Part shown: positions 30,552 to 42,060 of the stretch, piece after piece
Layout of the letters: each line of letters starts with the position of its first letter
Position numbering within the stretch: the first letter of the stretch is position 1
Origin: Bacillus coahuilensis m4-4
GTDB lineage: Bacteria > Bacillota > Bacilli > Bacillales > Bacillaceae_K
Direction of reading: 5' to 3'
Length of the DNA: 64,000 nucleotides
NCBI RefSeq assembly: GCF_000171615.1
Contig: NZ_ABFU01000051.3
Location: 1 to 64,000 of the forward strand
The notes under the pieces: model-generated
What the model was told of the DNA's origin: nothing
The model's input: only the letters and a program-made list of their open reading frames with translations
Database searches by the model: none
Translations under genes and position numbers: made by a program

Positions 30552-30883
30552 TCAAACGGTCTGTAATTCTTTTGTCACTGTATCAATGCGTAGGATACTT
30601 CCTGTTTTAGCATCCGCTATAAATTCAAATTGTTCATTTTGGCCATTGCGCTGTCTCATAATTCCTCCACGGTACACTTTTGTATGCACAGGATCGATCA
30701 CATAGTCTTCTGGCTCCATATGAATCCACGAACCATCAATCGGTCCTTTTTCCCGGAATGCTTTTTCACCTTTTCAAGAACGGCCTCTGAAGAAACATAG
30801 CTTGATGAAGTTGATAATTCTTTAACTAAATACCCTCCTGCAAAACCTGCAATCGTACCAATTAGTAAAGACTTCCAGTTCAT
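30552..30883 (-). CDS. ytzB: Small PepSY-like membrane protein (YtzB-like), frame interrupted
   Basis: About 110 residues after repair. An N-terminal membrane helix (MNWKSLLIGTIAGFAGGYL) is followed by a PepSY-like domain (EAVLEKVKKAFREKGPIDG ... GGIMRQRNGQNEQFEF ... DAKTGSIL). One A is missing (T5 at 30762-30766 on the given strand), which as written throws off the frame after LEKVKK. The domain would face the outside of the membrane and may inhibit a protease. Start ATG 30883 follows GGAGGG. It lies between ytnP and ytoP as in B. subtilis. Confidence 0.75.
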
Positions 30884-31119
30884 ATGAGTTTCCCTCCATT
30901 CCAAATTACAATTGAACTCTATATATTCAGTATACAGAACTCTACCCATTTCATCATCTTTTTAAAATACAGTTTTGTTAAAGTTTGTTAGATCGCTGAA
31001 GTAGTATGATAACTGAAAGGAAGAACAAAACATTTTATTAAGAATATGCTCTTATGGTTAGGCAACACGATTATTCTTTTAGTACAATAAAGGGGTATAC
31101 ATAAGAAGGGAGTTTTCAT

Positions 31120-32193
31120 ATGAATCAAGAAACGTTGTCTTTATTTAAAACATTAACAGAATTACCGGGGGCACCAGGTAATGAATATTTAGTAAGAGAT
31201 TTTATGAAGAGTGAACTTGAGAAATACTCAGATGAAATCGTCCAAGATCGACTTGGTGGAATTTTTGGAGTAAAGCACGGGGCTGAAAACGGACCACGTA
31301 TTATGGTGGCAGGACATATGGACGAAGTTGGTTTCATGGTGACGAAAGTGACAGCGAATGGGATGATTAAATTTGAAGCACTAGGAGGCTGGTGGAGCCA
31401 AGTCTTACTTGCTCAACGCGTTCAAATCATCACGAATAATGGACCTGTTATTGGAGTAGTTGGTTCTATTCCTCCTCATATTCTTACTGACGAAGTAAGA
31501 AAGCGACCTATGGATATGAAAAATATGCTAATTGATATTGGGGCGGATGATGCGGAGGATGTAAAACGAATTGGTGTTAGACCTGGACAGCAGATTGTCC
31601 CTATTTGTCCTTTTACTCCTATGAGTAATGAAAAGAAAATTTTAGCAAAAGCTTGGGATAATCGCTATGGCTGTGGATTATCTATTGAATTGTTAAAAGA
31701 GCTTCAAGGTGAGACTCTCCCAAATACATTGTATTCAGGTGCAACTGTTCAAGAAGAAGTAGGTTTAAGAGGAGCGCAGGTTGCTGCGACTATGATTAAG
31801 CCGGATTTATTTTTCGCATTAGATGCAAGTCCAGCTAATGATATGTCAGGCAATAAGAGTGAATTTGGTCAATTAGGAAGTGGTGTTCTCTTACGCATTT
31901 TAGACCGTTCTATGGTTACTCACCGAGGCATGAGAGAGTTTATTTTAGATACAGCAGAAACAAATGACATTCCGTACCAATATTATGTTTCTCAAGGAGG
32001 AACAGATGCTGGTAGAGTTCACTTAACAAATGAAGGTGTCCCAAGTGCTGTCATTGGTATATGTTCACGTTATATTCATACGCATGCTAGTATGATTCAT
32101 GTTGATGATTATGCAGCAGCGAAAGAATTGATTGTAAAATTGATTAAAGAATGTGACTCATCCACTGTTAAGTCCATCATTGAACAAGGGTAA
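31120..32193 (+). CDS. ytoP: M42 family aminopeptidase YtoP
   Basis: A 357-residue cytosolic di-metal aminopeptidase of the M42 (glutamyl aminopeptidase/tetrahedral) family. Metal ligands: AGHMDEVGF (His-Asp), WDNRYGCG (Asp), [11 protein letters not shown] (Glu-Glu), [10 protein letters not shown] (Asp) and the C-terminal YIHTHASM (His). The frame is intact with a GAAGGGAG box. The next gene begins five bases after its stop, so they form an operon ending at the strong terminator. Confidence 0.93.
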   Translation: MNQETLSLFKTLTELPGAPGNEYLVRDFMKSELEKYSDEIVQDRLGGIFGVKHGAENGPRIMVAGHMDEVGFMVTKVTANGMIKFEALGGWWSQVLLAQRVQIITNNGPVIGVVGSIPPHILTDEVRKRPMDMKNMLIDIGADDAEDVKRIGVRPGQQIVPICPFTPMSNEKKILAKAWDNRYGCGLSIELLKELQGETLPNTLYSGATVQEEVGLRGAQVAATMIKPDLFFALDASPANDMSGNKSEFGQLGSGVLLRILDRSMVTHRGMREFILDTAETNDIPYQYYVSQGGTDAGRVHLTNEGVPSAVIGICSRYIHTHASMIHVDDYAAAKELIVKLIKECDSSTVKSIIEQG

Positions 32194-32198
32194 AGAAC

Positions 32199-32726
32199 AT
32201 GAACATTGCGATCGGAAGTAAAAATCCTGCAAAGGTGGGAGCGGTAGAACGAGCATGTCGACCATACTTAACAGGAGATTTTTATAGTGTAGATGTAGAT
32301 TCTGGGGTAAGCTCCCAGCCTTTTACGGATGAAGAAACCATACAAGGTGCTGTAAATCGTGCGAAGAAAGCTTGTTTACACCTTGACGCAAATATGGGCT
32401 TTGGTTTAGAGGGTGGAGTACAAGAGACCTCTCATGGATTATTTCTTTGTAATTGGGGAGCCATCTATCTAAGAGAACAACAGGATAGTATGATTGCGGG
32501 TGGAGCCAGAATTTTATTGCCAGAGGAAATTGCTTGCAGACTACGAAACGGTGAAGAGTTAGGACCTGTGATGAATGACTACAGCAATCGTAATGATGTG
32601 AGAAGTAAAGAAGGAGCGGTTGGAATATTCACAAACAGCTTAATGACACGCGGGGCTATGTTTGAGCATGTCACCACTCTTTTAATAGGTCAATACTTAA
32701 GAAAAGTAGCAGTAGAGAAGGGTTAA
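32199..32726 (+). CDS. DUF84 family inosine/xanthosine triphosphatase
   Basis: A 175-residue protein of the DUF84/YjjX family, which hydrolyses non-canonical nucleotides such as ITP and XTP. IAIGSKNPAKVGAVERA at the N-terminus is the phosphate-binding signature, FGLEGGVQ the central motif, and RSKEGAVGIFTNSLMTRG the conserved tail. It is coupled to ytoP by a five-base gap. Substrate range is not visible from the sequence. Confidence 0.8.
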   Translation: MNIAIGSKNPAKVGAVERACRPYLTGDFYSVDVDSGVSSQPFTDEETIQGAVNRAKKACLHLDANMGFGLEGGVQETSHGLFLCNWGAIYLREQQDSMIAGGARILLPEEIACRLRNGEELGPVMNDYSNRNDVRSKEGAVGIFTNSLMTRGAMFEHVTTLLIGQYLRKVAVEKG

Positions 32727-32728
32727 TG

Positions 32729-32776
32729 AAAAAGGGAACCATTGTCCTATGAGAATAGGATCGTGGTTCCCTTTTA
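32729..32776. terminator. Terminator between DUF84 gene and ytoQ
   Basis: AAAGGGAACCA pairs with TGGTTCCCTTT, with an inner ATCCTAT/ATAGGAT-like stem, and serves the two convergent genes. Confidence 0.85.
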
Positions 32777-33216
32777 TTATTCTAAAATATACGCAAGGAC
32801 GTTCACGGCTTGTTGAATGTCTGTGACTGTGACATTTGCTTTCCTGGATAATTCTTTTAATGGATGGTGTAGCTTTTCAGGTCTAACCAGAATAAGTGGC
32901 TTATTGAGCGTCAATGCGGCGCTTGCATCCATTGCCGTGTTCCACTGTTTATACTGTTCACCAAATAAAGCAATTACTACATCACTTTAGAAAGTAAGAC
33001 CTGTGTACGGATATTATTAATGGCTGACGCAGCATCATCTGTAAAAATCTTAGACGGCTGCTCACCTAAAATTTCTTCTCCGATATAATCAGAACGTTCA
33101 TGGTCTTCCATGGGCCCTACAAATGTAAATGGTAAGTCTTTTTCTTTTGCCAGCTTTTTAATATCATCTCTCCATGAAGTATGTATTTCACCAGTTAAAT
33201 AAACAGTTAAGTTCAT
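32777..33216 (-). CDS. ytoQ: YtoQ family protein, frame interrupted
   Basis: About 146 residues after repair, matching B. subtilis YtoQ in size and position. MNLTVYLTGEIHTSWRDDI starts a nucleoside 2-deoxyribosyltransferase-like fold; SDVVIALFGEQYKQWNTAMD is the second motif. One A is missing (TTT at 32986-32988 on the given strand), giving a false stop after LLSKVM. The function is unknown. Start ATG 33216 follows AAGGGGAGA. Confidence 0.8.
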
Positions 33217-33359
33217 AGTATTCTCCCCTTTAAGTTCATTTTCCATAAGTTTACCATAAATAGTATCAGTATAAGAAATGATAGGCGTAAACTCAGTTGT
33301 CAAGACAGCGTTATAAGAGTAAGATAAACATGTATTGTGATGATTTGGAGGGAAAGAAA

Positions 33360-33854
33360 GTGAAGCGAATTGGATACATAGTACTTGTGATGTTCAGTTT
33401 CCTACTTTCTGGTTGTGGCTTATCCAATGAAGAAGAGATTAAACAGTTAAAGGATGAGACGATTACGTGGCCAGAAGAATCCAAGGAACCAAATGAAGAA
33501 GCGAATCATTATAGCTTTTTTCTTCCTTTTGGGATGAATGTGGAAGAACAAGTTGACAATAATATTGTCATTGAAAGTGGAGATACAACCTATTTGTTGT
33601 TTTATAACGAAAATGAAGAGAAAACGAGTCAAACCTTATACGAAGGTGTTAAGAGTTCTAGTAGTGAATGGGACATTGATGAAACAAATAACGAAGATGG
33701 TTTCCATTATGTGCTCATTAGGAAAATAGATGAGGAAGTAGAAATAACAGCTGGTAATGGACAAGTGAAAATTAGTTCCATTATAAAAAATGATATCAAA
33801 GATCATGTGGAAAAGATGCTTAGTATTATAAAGTCTTTTAAAGTGAATGAGTAG
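33360..33854 (+). CDS. Hypothetical lipoprotein
   Basis: A 164-residue secreted lipoprotein. A basic start (MKRIGYIVLVMF) leads to the lipobox LLSGC, after which the chain is acidic and hydrophilic with no known domain. It should be anchored on the outer face of the membrane. The start at GTG 33360 follows GGAGGG by 7 bases and gives a proper signal peptide; the open frame begins 21 codons earlier without one. It is divergent from ytoQ and 9 bases upstream of the PTS IIC-like gene. Confidence 0.75.
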   Translation: MKRIGYIVLVMFSFLLSGCGLSNEEEIKQLKDETITWPEESKEPNEEANHYSFFLPFGMNVEEQVDNNIVIESGDTTYLLFYNENEEKTSQTLYEGVKSSSSEWDIDETNNEDGFHYVLIRKIDEEVEITAGNGQVKISSIIKNDIKDHVEKMLSIIKSFKVNE

Positions 33855-33863
33855 GTGACAGGA

Positions 33864-34890
33864 ATGAAAGAGTTTTACAGAAAAAAGGGGTGAGTCTCTC
33901 ACCTAAAGTATATTTTGTTGATGCCCTTAGTTATATGGCGTTAGGTTTATTTAGCTCCTTAATTATTGGATTAATTAGTAAGACAATAGGAGAGCTTCCA
34001 CAAAATGACCTTACGTTTTAGTAGAGATGGGAACTCTTGCGATGGGGCTTATGGGTCCTGCTATTGGTGGAGCCATTGCATATGGTTTATCTGCACCTCC
34101 ACTGGTGTTGTTTTCAAGTATAATCGCAGGTGCAGCTGGAGCAAGCTTAGGTGGCCCTGCTGGAGCTTACATTGCATCTGTATTAGCAGTGGAAATTGGT
34201 AAAGTGGTCAGTAAGTCGACGAAATTAGATATTATTGTGACACCATTTGTGACGATATTGACAGGGTATGTAGTGGCGTATTTTATCGGGCCGGTAATTG
34301 CTGATTTTATGGTCGTGTTTGGAAGCTGGATTGAATGGGCAACAGAACAAAGACCCATCACGATGGGAATTATTGTTGCTGCCTTAATGGGACTGGCCTT
34401 AACGGCACCCATTTCGAGTGCCGCGATTGCTATAATGCTTGGGTTAGAAGGGATTGCAGCAGGAGCAGCAACTATTGGGTGTTCAGCCCAGATGATAGGA
34501 TTTGCAGTAAGTAGCTTCCGTGAAAATAAATGGGGTGGGCTCTTTGCACAAGGAATTGGAACAAGTATGCTTCAAGTGCCAAACATTGTTCGCCATCCAC
34601 TCATCTTGATCCCCCCGACTGTTGCAGGTATAGTATTAGCACCTATTGGAACGACACTTTTGATTCTAGAAAACAATGCAGCAGGAGCAGGAATGGGTAC
34701 AAGTGGTTTTGTAGGGCAAATCATGACCATTACGACCATGGGAGCTTCAGCAGATGTGTTAGTTAAAATAGTACTATTGCATATAGTTGGACCTGCGCTA
34801 CTATCCTTGATACTATCTGAGTACATGAGAAAAAAAGGCTGGATTAAATTCGGTCAAATGACAATAGATACCGGAGGGAACAACAAGTGA
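33864..34890 (+). CDS. PTS IIC-like membrane protein (EIIC family), two frame breaks
   Basis: About 342 residues after repair, rich in Gly/Ala helices (about 8-10), resembling the stand-alone PTS_EIIC_2 family. There are no IIA or IIB domains or genes nearby, so sugar phosphorylation is doubtful. As written, breaks occur at the G4 run 33887-33890 (one G missing) and the TTTT at 34016-34019 (one T missing). With them fixed, KKGVSLSPKVYFVDALSYM runs into NDLTFLVEMGTLAMGLMGP. Its stop overlaps the ytpP start (GTGA), which implies coupling. Confidence 0.75.
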
Positions 34891-35204
34891 AAAAATTAGC
34901 GTCCATTGAAGAATTTCATGAATTAAAAGCATCGGGAACTCATATGTTTTTATTTTCAGCAGATTGGTGTCCAGATTGCCGAGTGATTGACCCGATCCTT
35001 CCAGAACTAGAAGAAGAGTATAGACAATTTACTTGGGTTTATGTAGATCGGGATCAATTTATTGATGTATGCATAGAACATGATATTTTTGGGATTCCAA
35101 GCTTCCTGGCTTATCAAGATGGCAAAGAGTTAGGCCGATTTGTCAGCAAAGATCGTAAAACAAAAGAAGAAATTGTTACATTTATTGAAAGTCTATCATT
35201 TTAG
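34887..35204 (+). CDS. ytpP: Thioredoxin-like protein YtpP
   Basis: A 105-residue thioredoxin fold with the active site SADWCPDCRV (CPDC) and the cis-proline in FGIPSFLAY. It probably reduces cytosolic disulfides; its partner is unknown. The GTG start at 34887 overlaps the upstream gene. A strong terminator separates it from ytpQ, although synteny with B. subtilis ytpPQR is kept. Confidence 0.88.
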   Translation: MKKLASIEEFHELKASGTHMFLFSADWCPDCRVIDPILPELEEEYRQFTWVYVDRDQFIDVCIEHDIFGIPSFLAYQDGKELGRFVSKDRKTKEEIVTFIESLSF

Positions 35205-35243
35205 TAGGGTGTCATGAAGGGCAAAAAAGTGCTTTTCATGTTG

Positions 35244-35280
35244 GTCTCCCTTCATCATTGAGATGAAGGGAGATTTTTTG
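35244..35280 (+). terminator. Terminator of ytpP
   Basis: TCTCCCTTCATC and GATGAAGGGAGA form a 12-bp stem followed by TTTTTT. Confidence 0.9.
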
Positions 35281-35338
35281 TATGATAAGTATATTGCAAC
35301 TATGTAGGTACTTCTCATCGTAAGGAGGGGGTAAGATA

Positions 35339-36151
35339 ATGGCGAAAATGAATGAAATTCAAATGAGGAACGAACTGCAAAAACGGTTAGAACGAGAAGG
35401 CAGAACGTTTACATATAACCATAAAGACAAAACACTGCGTATTGAAAACGAACATAAGCAAGGTGTGACCATTTCACTTCAGACGGTTGTGGCCAAATGG
35501 TCTGAGCGCAAAGACGATGCAATCCAAGATGTTGTCTATTATGTAGACGAAGCCTTAGGTGTAATGGGGCAAGATGTGACGCTAACGGAAAAAGAAAAAA
35601 ATATCTTTCCTGTTATTCGTTCAACTTCTTTTCCGACAGAGAGTAATGAAGGCCATAGCTTGTTGACAGAAGAGCATACAGCTGAAACACGAATTTATTA
35701 TGCATTAGATCTTGGTAGTACGTATCGACTAATCGATACAGCTCTTCTTCACCGTGAAGAGTGGTCGAGTGAACGAGTTAAAGAGCTTGCTCGCTTCAAC
35801 GTGCGATCTTTACCAACCCCATTCAGACAAGATCAAGTTAGAGATAATCTCTTTTATTTTGTTAATGCAAAAGACGGGTATGATGCAAGTAGAATTCTAA
35901 ATGATGCCTTCTTGAAGAATATGAGCGATCGTATAGAGGGGGAGATGACCGTATCTGTTCCCCATCAAGATACACTAATCATTGGTGACATACGGAACGA
36001 GGCAGGGTATGATATATTAGCACAAATGACGATGCATTTCTTTACAACAGGCCCAGTTCCTGTGACGGCACTATCCTTTGTATATGATGAAGGTAAACTT
36101 GAACCAATTTTTATATTAGGTAAAAATCGACCAGTAGATAAGGAGAAATAA
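35339..36151 (+). CDS. ytpQ: DUF1444 family protein YtpQ
   Basis: A 270-residue cytosolic protein of the DUF1444/YtpQ family, conserved in bacilli and of unknown function. It starts [18 protein letters not shown] behind a strong GGAGGGGG box. No membrane helix is seen. It ends three bases before ytpR, so the two form an operon. Confidence 0.85.
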   Translation: MAKMNEIQMRNELQKRLEREGRTFTYNHKDKTLRIENEHKQGVTISLQTVVAKWSERKDDAIQDVVYYVDEALGVMGQDVTLTEKEKNIFPVIRSTSFPTESNEGHSLLTEEHTAETRIYYALDLGSTYRLIDTALLHREEWSSERVKELARFNVRSLPTPFRQDQVRDNLFYFVNAKDGYDASRILNDAFLKNMSDRIEGEMTVSVPHQDTLIIGDIRNEAGYDILAQMTMHFFTTGPVPVTALSFVYDEGKLEPIFILGKNRPVDKEK

Positions 36152-36153
36152 TA

Positions 36154-36756
36154 ATGAATGTATTTTATAACAAAGAAGGTATTGGTGATACATTAATTGT
36201 TTCGGTAAAGGATGCACCGAAAGATGTGATTCAACTTGAGAAGAAAAATGATGTGGCAAGAATTTTTGATGCTTCGACGAATGAAACAGTAGGATACAAC
36301 GTATTCCATGCAAGCAAGTATATGACAGTTGTAGAGAATGGCCCAATTAAAATGGACGATAATCGATTGAAAGAAATCAATGCTGTCCTATTTCAAAATG
36401 GATTTGAAGAGGCTCTTGAAGCAGATTTTTCACCTAAATTTGTAGTCGGATATGTAGAGTCTAAAGAGAAGCATCCTGATGCTGATAAGTTAAATGTATG
36501 TTCAGTTAATGTGGGAGATAAAACATTACAAATAGTGTGCGGAGCTCCAAATGTAGATGCTGGGCAAAAAGTAGTTGTGGCAAAAGTCGGCGCCGTAATG
36601 CCAAGTGGCATGGTGATCAAAGATGCAGAGCTAAGAGGAGTAGCTTCAAGTGGAATGATTTGTTCTGCCAAAGAGCTTGACTTACCAAATGCTCCGAAAG
36701 AAAAAGGAATACTTGTATTGGAAGATACCTATACGGTTGGTGACAGTTTCTTTTAA
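36154..36756 (+). CDS. ytpR: tRNA-binding (EMAP/OB-fold) domain protein YtpR
   Basis: A 200-residue protein with an N-terminal DUF4479 domain (about 1-90) and a C-terminal tRNA-binding OB fold like the one in PheT and Met[50 protein letters not shown]. It may help tRNA handling or editing, but no enzyme activity is visible. It is coupled to ytpQ and followed by a terminator-like hairpin. Confidence 0.88.
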   Translation: MNVFYNKEGIGDTLIVSVKDAPKDVIQLEKKNDVARIFDASTNETVGYNVFHASKYMTVVENGPIKMDDNRLKEINAVLFQNGFEEALEADFSPKFVVGYVESKEKHPDADKLNVCSVNVGDKTLQIVCGAPNVDAGQKVVVAKVGAVMPSGMVIKDAELRGVASSGMICSAKELDLPNAPKEKGILVLEDTYTVGDSFF

Positions 36757-36764
36757 TAGGCTCA

Positions 36765-36797
36765 TGTCCTTTATCCATTTTGGATAGAGGATTTTTT
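36765..36797 (+). terminator. Terminator of ytpQR
   Basis: TCCTTTATCC and GGATAGAGGA form an imperfect stem followed by TTTTTT. Confidence 0.7.
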
Positions 36798-36876
36798 GTA
36801 TATTTTCTACTGAATGCCACAGGACAACCAGTATCTGATACAATGAAGATTGAATCTATGAGAAAGAGTGATGTGA

Positions 36877-39250
36877 GTGAGCTGGATAAAAAAGCTGTTT
36901 AATCTTCCTACTGAACAACAAGATACCATCCATGAGCGTGAAGATAGAGAAACGATGCCAGCAAGGGAAACTAAAAGAAATTGAGACGAGAATGACCTAT
37001 CAATACCCAAAAGGTCAGTTTAAATTTCCGCTTATACCTGACGGAAAAGATGAGAAAGCGATACGTAGCTATGACGAATCCGTTGAATTGAAAGTTGAAG
37101 AGGATAGAAGCGATAGAAGTAGAGAAGTTGAAGACGTCTATTCGAATCCAAATCGTTCTTCACTTCCTACACCTAAAAATAAAAGGCCCTTTAAACCGAC
37201 CGAAATTCCTAGTCCCATTTATGGATTTCAAAAAAGGGAACAAGTTAACTTAATCCAAGCTGATTTTGATAAAGTATTATCATTTCCAACTCTTCTACAT
37301 AACAAGAAAGAGCTGGTCGAACACCATACCAAGGAACAAGATTTTCAAGAGCTACCAGTAAGCGAAATCCCTGAGGAAACATCTTTTGTGGAATCACGTT
37401 TAGAATTAAAGGAAGACGTTCCAATAAAAGAAACTGAGCTAGTAAAAGCTGAGGAAGAGAAAGAAGTACCCCCTTGGATAACGGAAGAAGAGGAGCGGGA
37501 AGAACTACAAAAAGTACCTGCCCTAGCTATAACAGATGAGACATCGTCAGTAGAAGAGAATGAGCATAGGGAACAAGAAGAGAGTGCTGCTACCATTGAA
37601 GAACCTTCTACAAACACGAGAAGAGAACAACGAAGAAAAAGCAGACTCCCATTTAATGTGATTATGCTTAAACAAGATAAAGAAAAGGTTGCAAAAGCCC
37701 AAACACAAAACAGTAAGGAATCTAAGGATGTAACACAACCCTTCACTTTACAGGAACAGACAGCATTACCAGAATCCAAAATCATTGAATCCTCTTCAAC
37801 AAATGTTTCACAAACACGAGTTGTGGAGAAAGTTGATTCTGGTTATAAAGCACCGAGTCTCTCACTTTTAACACCGCCTGTTCAAAGAATGGAAGAAGAA
37901 GAGTGGCTAGATGCACAGCAAGATTTATTAAATGAAACGCTAGCTAATTTTAACGTTAAGGCACATGTAATAAATGTAACTCAAGGACCATCTGTAACAC
38001 GCTTTGAAGTTCAACCCGAGCCAGGAGTGAAAGTGAACAAAATCACAAATTTAAGTGATGATATTAAACTAAGTCTGGCAGCAAAAGACATTCGAATGGA
38101 AGCGCCCATTCCAGGCAAGAACGCGATAGGTATTGAGATTCCTAATCCCAAAAGCCGACCTGTATTTCTAAGTGAAATTATACAGCACCCTCGTTTCCAA
38201 GAGGCGGAATCCCCACTCTCCGTTGCTTTAGGATTGGACATATCAGGACAGCCTGTTGTGACAGATCTAAATAAAATGCCACATGGACTTATTGCAGGAG
38301 CTACTGGGTCTGGTAAAAGCGTGTGTATTAACTCCATTATTGTGAGTTTGCTGTATAAATCCTCACCACATGATGTGAAGTTATTAATGATTGATCCGAA
38401 AATGGTAGAACTGGCACCATACAATCACATACCCCATTTGGTAAGTCCTGTTATAACAGATGTAAAGGCAGCTACTGCTTCATTAAAGTGGGCAGTTGAG
38501 GAGATGGAGAGACGTTATGAGCTATTTGCCCATGCAGGTGTCAGAGATATATCTCGCTATAATAAGATTGCGATGGACAACAAACAATATAATCAAAAGC
38601 TTCCTTTCATCGTTATTATCATTGATGAGTTAGCAGACCTTATGATGATGAGCCCACAAGATGTCGAAGAGTCTATTTGTAGAATTGCACAAAAGGCGAG
38701 AGCATGTGGAATTCACTTGTTAGTTGCAACGCAGCGACCATCGGTAGATGTTATTACAGGGTTAATCAAAGCGAACGTTCCTACTAGAGTCGCTTTTTCA
38801 GTGTCCTCTCAAATCGATAGCCGAACGATTATCGATATGAGCGGAGCTGAGCGCTTATTAGGAAAGGGAGATATGCTATTCCTCGAAAATGGATCATCAA
38901 AATCAGTTAGACTACAAGGGACGTTTGTGACGGATGAGGAGATTGATCAAATCGTAGACCACGTTCGGAAGCAAGGAGAGCCTAACTATATCTTTAATCA
39001 AGAACAACTGATTCGAAAAGAAGCGACAATTGAAGAGGAAGATGAGCTCTTCTATGAGGCATGTGAATTTGTCGTGGGTCAAGGAGCAGCCTCTGCTTCA
39101 AGTCTTCAACGCCGCTTCAGAATCGGCTATAATAGAGCGGCTAGACTTGTAGAAATGATGGAAGAGCAAGGAATGATATCTGGAGCAAAAGGAAGCAAGC
39201 CTAGAGATGTATTAATATCTGAGGAACAGCTTGAAAAGCTTTACGAATAG
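36877..39250 (+). CDS. sftA: DNA translocase SftA (FtsK/SpoIIIE family), frame interrupted
   Basis: A soluble FtsK-family translocase that clears chromosomal DNA from the closing septum. About 790 residues after repair. A long acidic, low-complexity linker (about 60-330) precedes the motor: GATGSGKSVC (Walker A), VIIIDELADLMMM (Walker B), ATQRPSVDVITG, and a C-terminal winged-helix gamma domain (SSLQRRFRIGYNRAARLVEMME). There are no membrane helices, which separates SftA from SpoIIIE. One extra A in AAAA at 36973-36976 breaks the start; the true N-terminus MSWIKKLFNLP begins at GTG 36877. ATG 36932 only looks like a start. Confidence 0.9.
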
Positions 39251-39290
39251 ATGTGGATGAACTACTTGTTGATTCAAAGGAGAAAATGGA

Positions 39291-40392
39291 ATGAAAGAAA
39301 TTAGAAAAAAAGCTTAGTGGTGAAATCAGTCGTTTAACGAATACGACCTTTAAATTTGATGATCGCGTAAAAGAAGGGTGGTTTTCGGCAGTCTATTTTC
39401 TTAAGACCAAAGAGATTGCTAAACGATTTAAACCAAATGCCGAAGTAACCATGCAATTTTTTCAAAAAAGTCACGCGGTATTATGCGGGACAGACGAAGC
39501 GATTGCCCTACTTCATACATTCTCAGATCATCCGGAAAATCTTGAGATTTTTTCGTTAAAGGATGGGGATAAGATTAGCCCATTTGAAACGGTGTTAACG
39601 ATTAAAGGAAATTATCAAGATTTTGGTTACCTAGAAGGCATGATTGATGGGATTTTAGCAAGAAGAACGTCTGTTGCAACGAATGTATACAATGTAACAA
39701 AAGCGGCTGCCTTATCTGGTGTTCAAAAACCCGTTATCTTTATGGGGGACCGAGACGACCATTTTACTCAGCAGGCGGGAGACGGTTACGCTGCATTTAT
39801 AGGCGGAGCAACAGCACAAGCGACTCACGCCATGAACGAGTGGTGGGGAAAGCAAGGGATGGGAACCATGCCTCATGCGTTGATTCAATTGTTTGACGGG
39901 GATATCGTGGCTGCGACAGAAGCTTATCATGATACATTTCCAAACGATGAACTAATCTCTTTAGTGGATTATAATAACGATGTTATTACCGATTCGTTAA
40001 AAGTAGCAAGAGTGTTTGGTGAAAAACTAAAAGGTGTCCGCGTCGATACATCGCGTACAATGATCGATAAATACTTCCTTCGCAATCAACATATACTTGG
40101 TACGTTTGATCCTCGTGGTGTTAACGCTGAACTCATTTTTGCTTTACGTAAAGCATTAGATGAAGAGGGCTATAGTCATGTGAAAATAGTTGTGTCAGGT
40201 GGGTTTAGCGAAAAGAGAATTGAGGAATTTGAAAAGAATGGAGTACCTGTTGATGTGTACGGTGTAGGTGGTAGTCTCCTTAAGATCAATATTGGATTTA
40301 CTGGTGACAATGTATTAATCGATGGTCATGATGAGGCAAAAGCTGGTAGAAAATACCGACCGAACCCACGACTTAGAAAAAGTAGAGAGTAG
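39291..40392 (+). CDS. Nicotinate phosphoribosyltransferase, frame interrupted
   Basis: About 366 residues after repair. It makes nicotinate mononucleotide from nicotinate and PRPP in NAD salvage. Family features: FETVLTIKGNYQDFGYLEGMIDG, ARRTSVATN (substrate-binding Arg), GDRDDHFTQQAGDGYAA, the catalytic His candidate in MPHALIQLFDGD, and GVRVDTSRTM, KIVVSGGF, DVYGVGGSL for PRPP. It is the short archaeal-like class, not the long PncB. One extra A in A7 at 39305-39311 breaks codon 6; the start MKEIRKKLSGEISRL at 39291 follows AAAGGAG. Confidence 0.85.
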
Positions 40393-40592
40393 AAAGTAAT
40401 TTTTACAATTTACCTACAATACGTATAAGTTAGTATCGTATAGTATGTAGAGGAACACATCAAATGTGCAGGTAGCATAAAACATGTTATAATGTAACAT
40501 TAAGAAGGACTGACTATCTGATCTGTAAGTGAGCAATTTCTAGGAATGTTCATATAATGCTTAGCAGATAGACATTAGTGGAGGTTCAATTT

Positions 40593-41912
40593 ATGACAGT
40601 TTACCATTTTGTAGGAATAAAAGGCTCCGGTATGAGTGCGCTTGCCCAGATCCTACATGATATGAAGGTTGAAGTGCAGGGATCTGACGTGGAGAAATAT
40701 TTCTTTACACAAAAAAATCTTGAAGAGTCAGGGATTACAATTCTTCCATTTAATGCAGATAATATTAAAGAAGGATTAACGGTCATAGCAGGAAATGCGT
40801 TTAGCGATAATCATGAGGAAATAGAAAGAGCAAAAGAACTGGGTTTACCCGTTATCAGATATCATAAGTTTTTGGGCGAATTTATGAAGAAATTTACGAG
40901 TGTGGCCGTAACAGGTGCGCACGGTAAAACATCTACTACAGGGTTATTGGCCCACGTTATTTCAGGAGATAAACCAACATCGTATTTAATCGGTGACGGT
41001 ACAGGAAAAGGGACTGAAGATTCCCAGTACTTCGTTTTTGAAGCGTGCGAATATAGACGTCATTTCTTATCGTATCACCCAGATTATGCGATTATGACGA
41101 ATATTGATTTTGATCATCCAGACTATTTTGCAGATGTAGAAGATGTTTTTTCAGCCTTTCAAGAAATGGCGTTACAAGTGAATAAAGGAATTATTGCTTG
41201 TGGAGACGATGAGCATTTACAAAGCATTCAAACAAAAGTTCCAGTTGTGTTCTATGGTTTCGGTGAAGAAAATGATTTCCAAGCTAGAAATATAACAGTA
41301 GATGAAAATGGAACGACTTTTGATGTTTTTGTAAGAAATACATTTTATGCATCTTTTACCATTTCAACATATGGTAAGCACAATGTACTCAACGCACTAG
41401 GTGTCATTGCATTATGTCATTATGAAAACATTGACACAGCAGTGGTTCAAGAGAGATTACGAACACATAAAGGTGTGAAACGTCGCTTCACAGAAAAAGT
41501 GAAGGGCAGCCAAGTTATCATTGATGATTATGCTCATCATCCAACAGAAATCAACGCTACGATTGATTCTGCAAGACAAAAATATCCTAATAGAGAAATT
41601 GTGTTTGTATTCCAACCACACACATTTACTCGTACCCAAGCATTCTTAACAGATTTTGCTGACAGCTTACGGAAAGCCGACAAAGTCTATTTATGTGATA
41701 TATTTGGCTCTGCTCGTGAAAATCATGGCAAACTGTCAATTGCAAATCTCCAAGAGAAAATTGAAGGGGCCGACACGATTACAGCAGAAGACACTTCTGC
41801 TTTGTTACATCATAAAGACGCTGTCGTTATTTTTATGGGAGCGGGAGATGTACAAAAGTATCAAGAAGCCTATGAGCAGTTAGTAGACGAAAAAACAGGT
41901 GTTACTGAATAA
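40593..41912 (+). CDS. murC: UDP-N-acetylmuramate--L-alanine ligase MurC
   Basis: Adds L-alanine to UDP-MurNAc in peptidoglycan synthesis. 439 residues, intact. N-terminal Rossmann motif [18 protein letters not shown] loop [11 protein letters not shown], then [29 protein letters not shown] and the ligase C-terminal [10 protein letters not shown]. The start at ATG 40593 has GGAGG 8 bases upstream. A TATAAT at 40488-40493 marks a possible own promoter. It stands downstream of sftA as in B. subtilis and is followed by a terminator. Confidence 0.95.
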   Translation: MTVYHFVGIKGSGMSALAQILHDMKVEVQGSDVEKYFFTQKNLEESGITILPFNADNIKEGLTVIAGNAFSDNHEEIERAKELGLPVIRYHKFLGEFMKKFTSVAVTGAHGKTSTTGLLAHVISGDKPTSYLIGDGTGKGTEDSQYFVFEACEYRRHFLSYHPDYAIMTNIDFDHPDYFADVEDVFSAFQEMALQVNKGIIACGDDEHLQSIQTKVPVVFYGFGEENDFQARNITVDENGTTFDVFVRNTFYASFTISTYGKHNVLNALGVIALCHYENIDTAVVQERLRTHKGVKRRFTEKVKGSQVIIDDYAHHPTEINATIDSARQKYPNREIVFVFQPHTFTRTQAFLTDFADSLRKADKVYLCDIFGSARENHGKLSIANLQEKIEGADTITAEDTSALLHHKDAVVIFMGAGDVQKYQEAYEQLVDEKTGVTE

Positions 41913-41916
41913 AATT

Positions 41917-41953
41917 AAACCCCCTTTCCTGAAGAATGGAAGGGGGATTTTTC
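41917..41953. terminator. Terminator between murC and the aminopeptidase gene
   Basis: AACCCCCTTTCC pairs with GGAAGGGGGATT and runs into TTTTT. It serves convergent genes. Confidence 0.85.
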
Positions 41954-42060
41954 TTAACTTTGTTTATTTATATAGCTTGTTTAAAACTCTAGATGCTGAT
42001 GAAACGTTCTACACAAACACAACGTGGAAGCTGAAGCTTTTTACGAACTTCAACCTGAAA

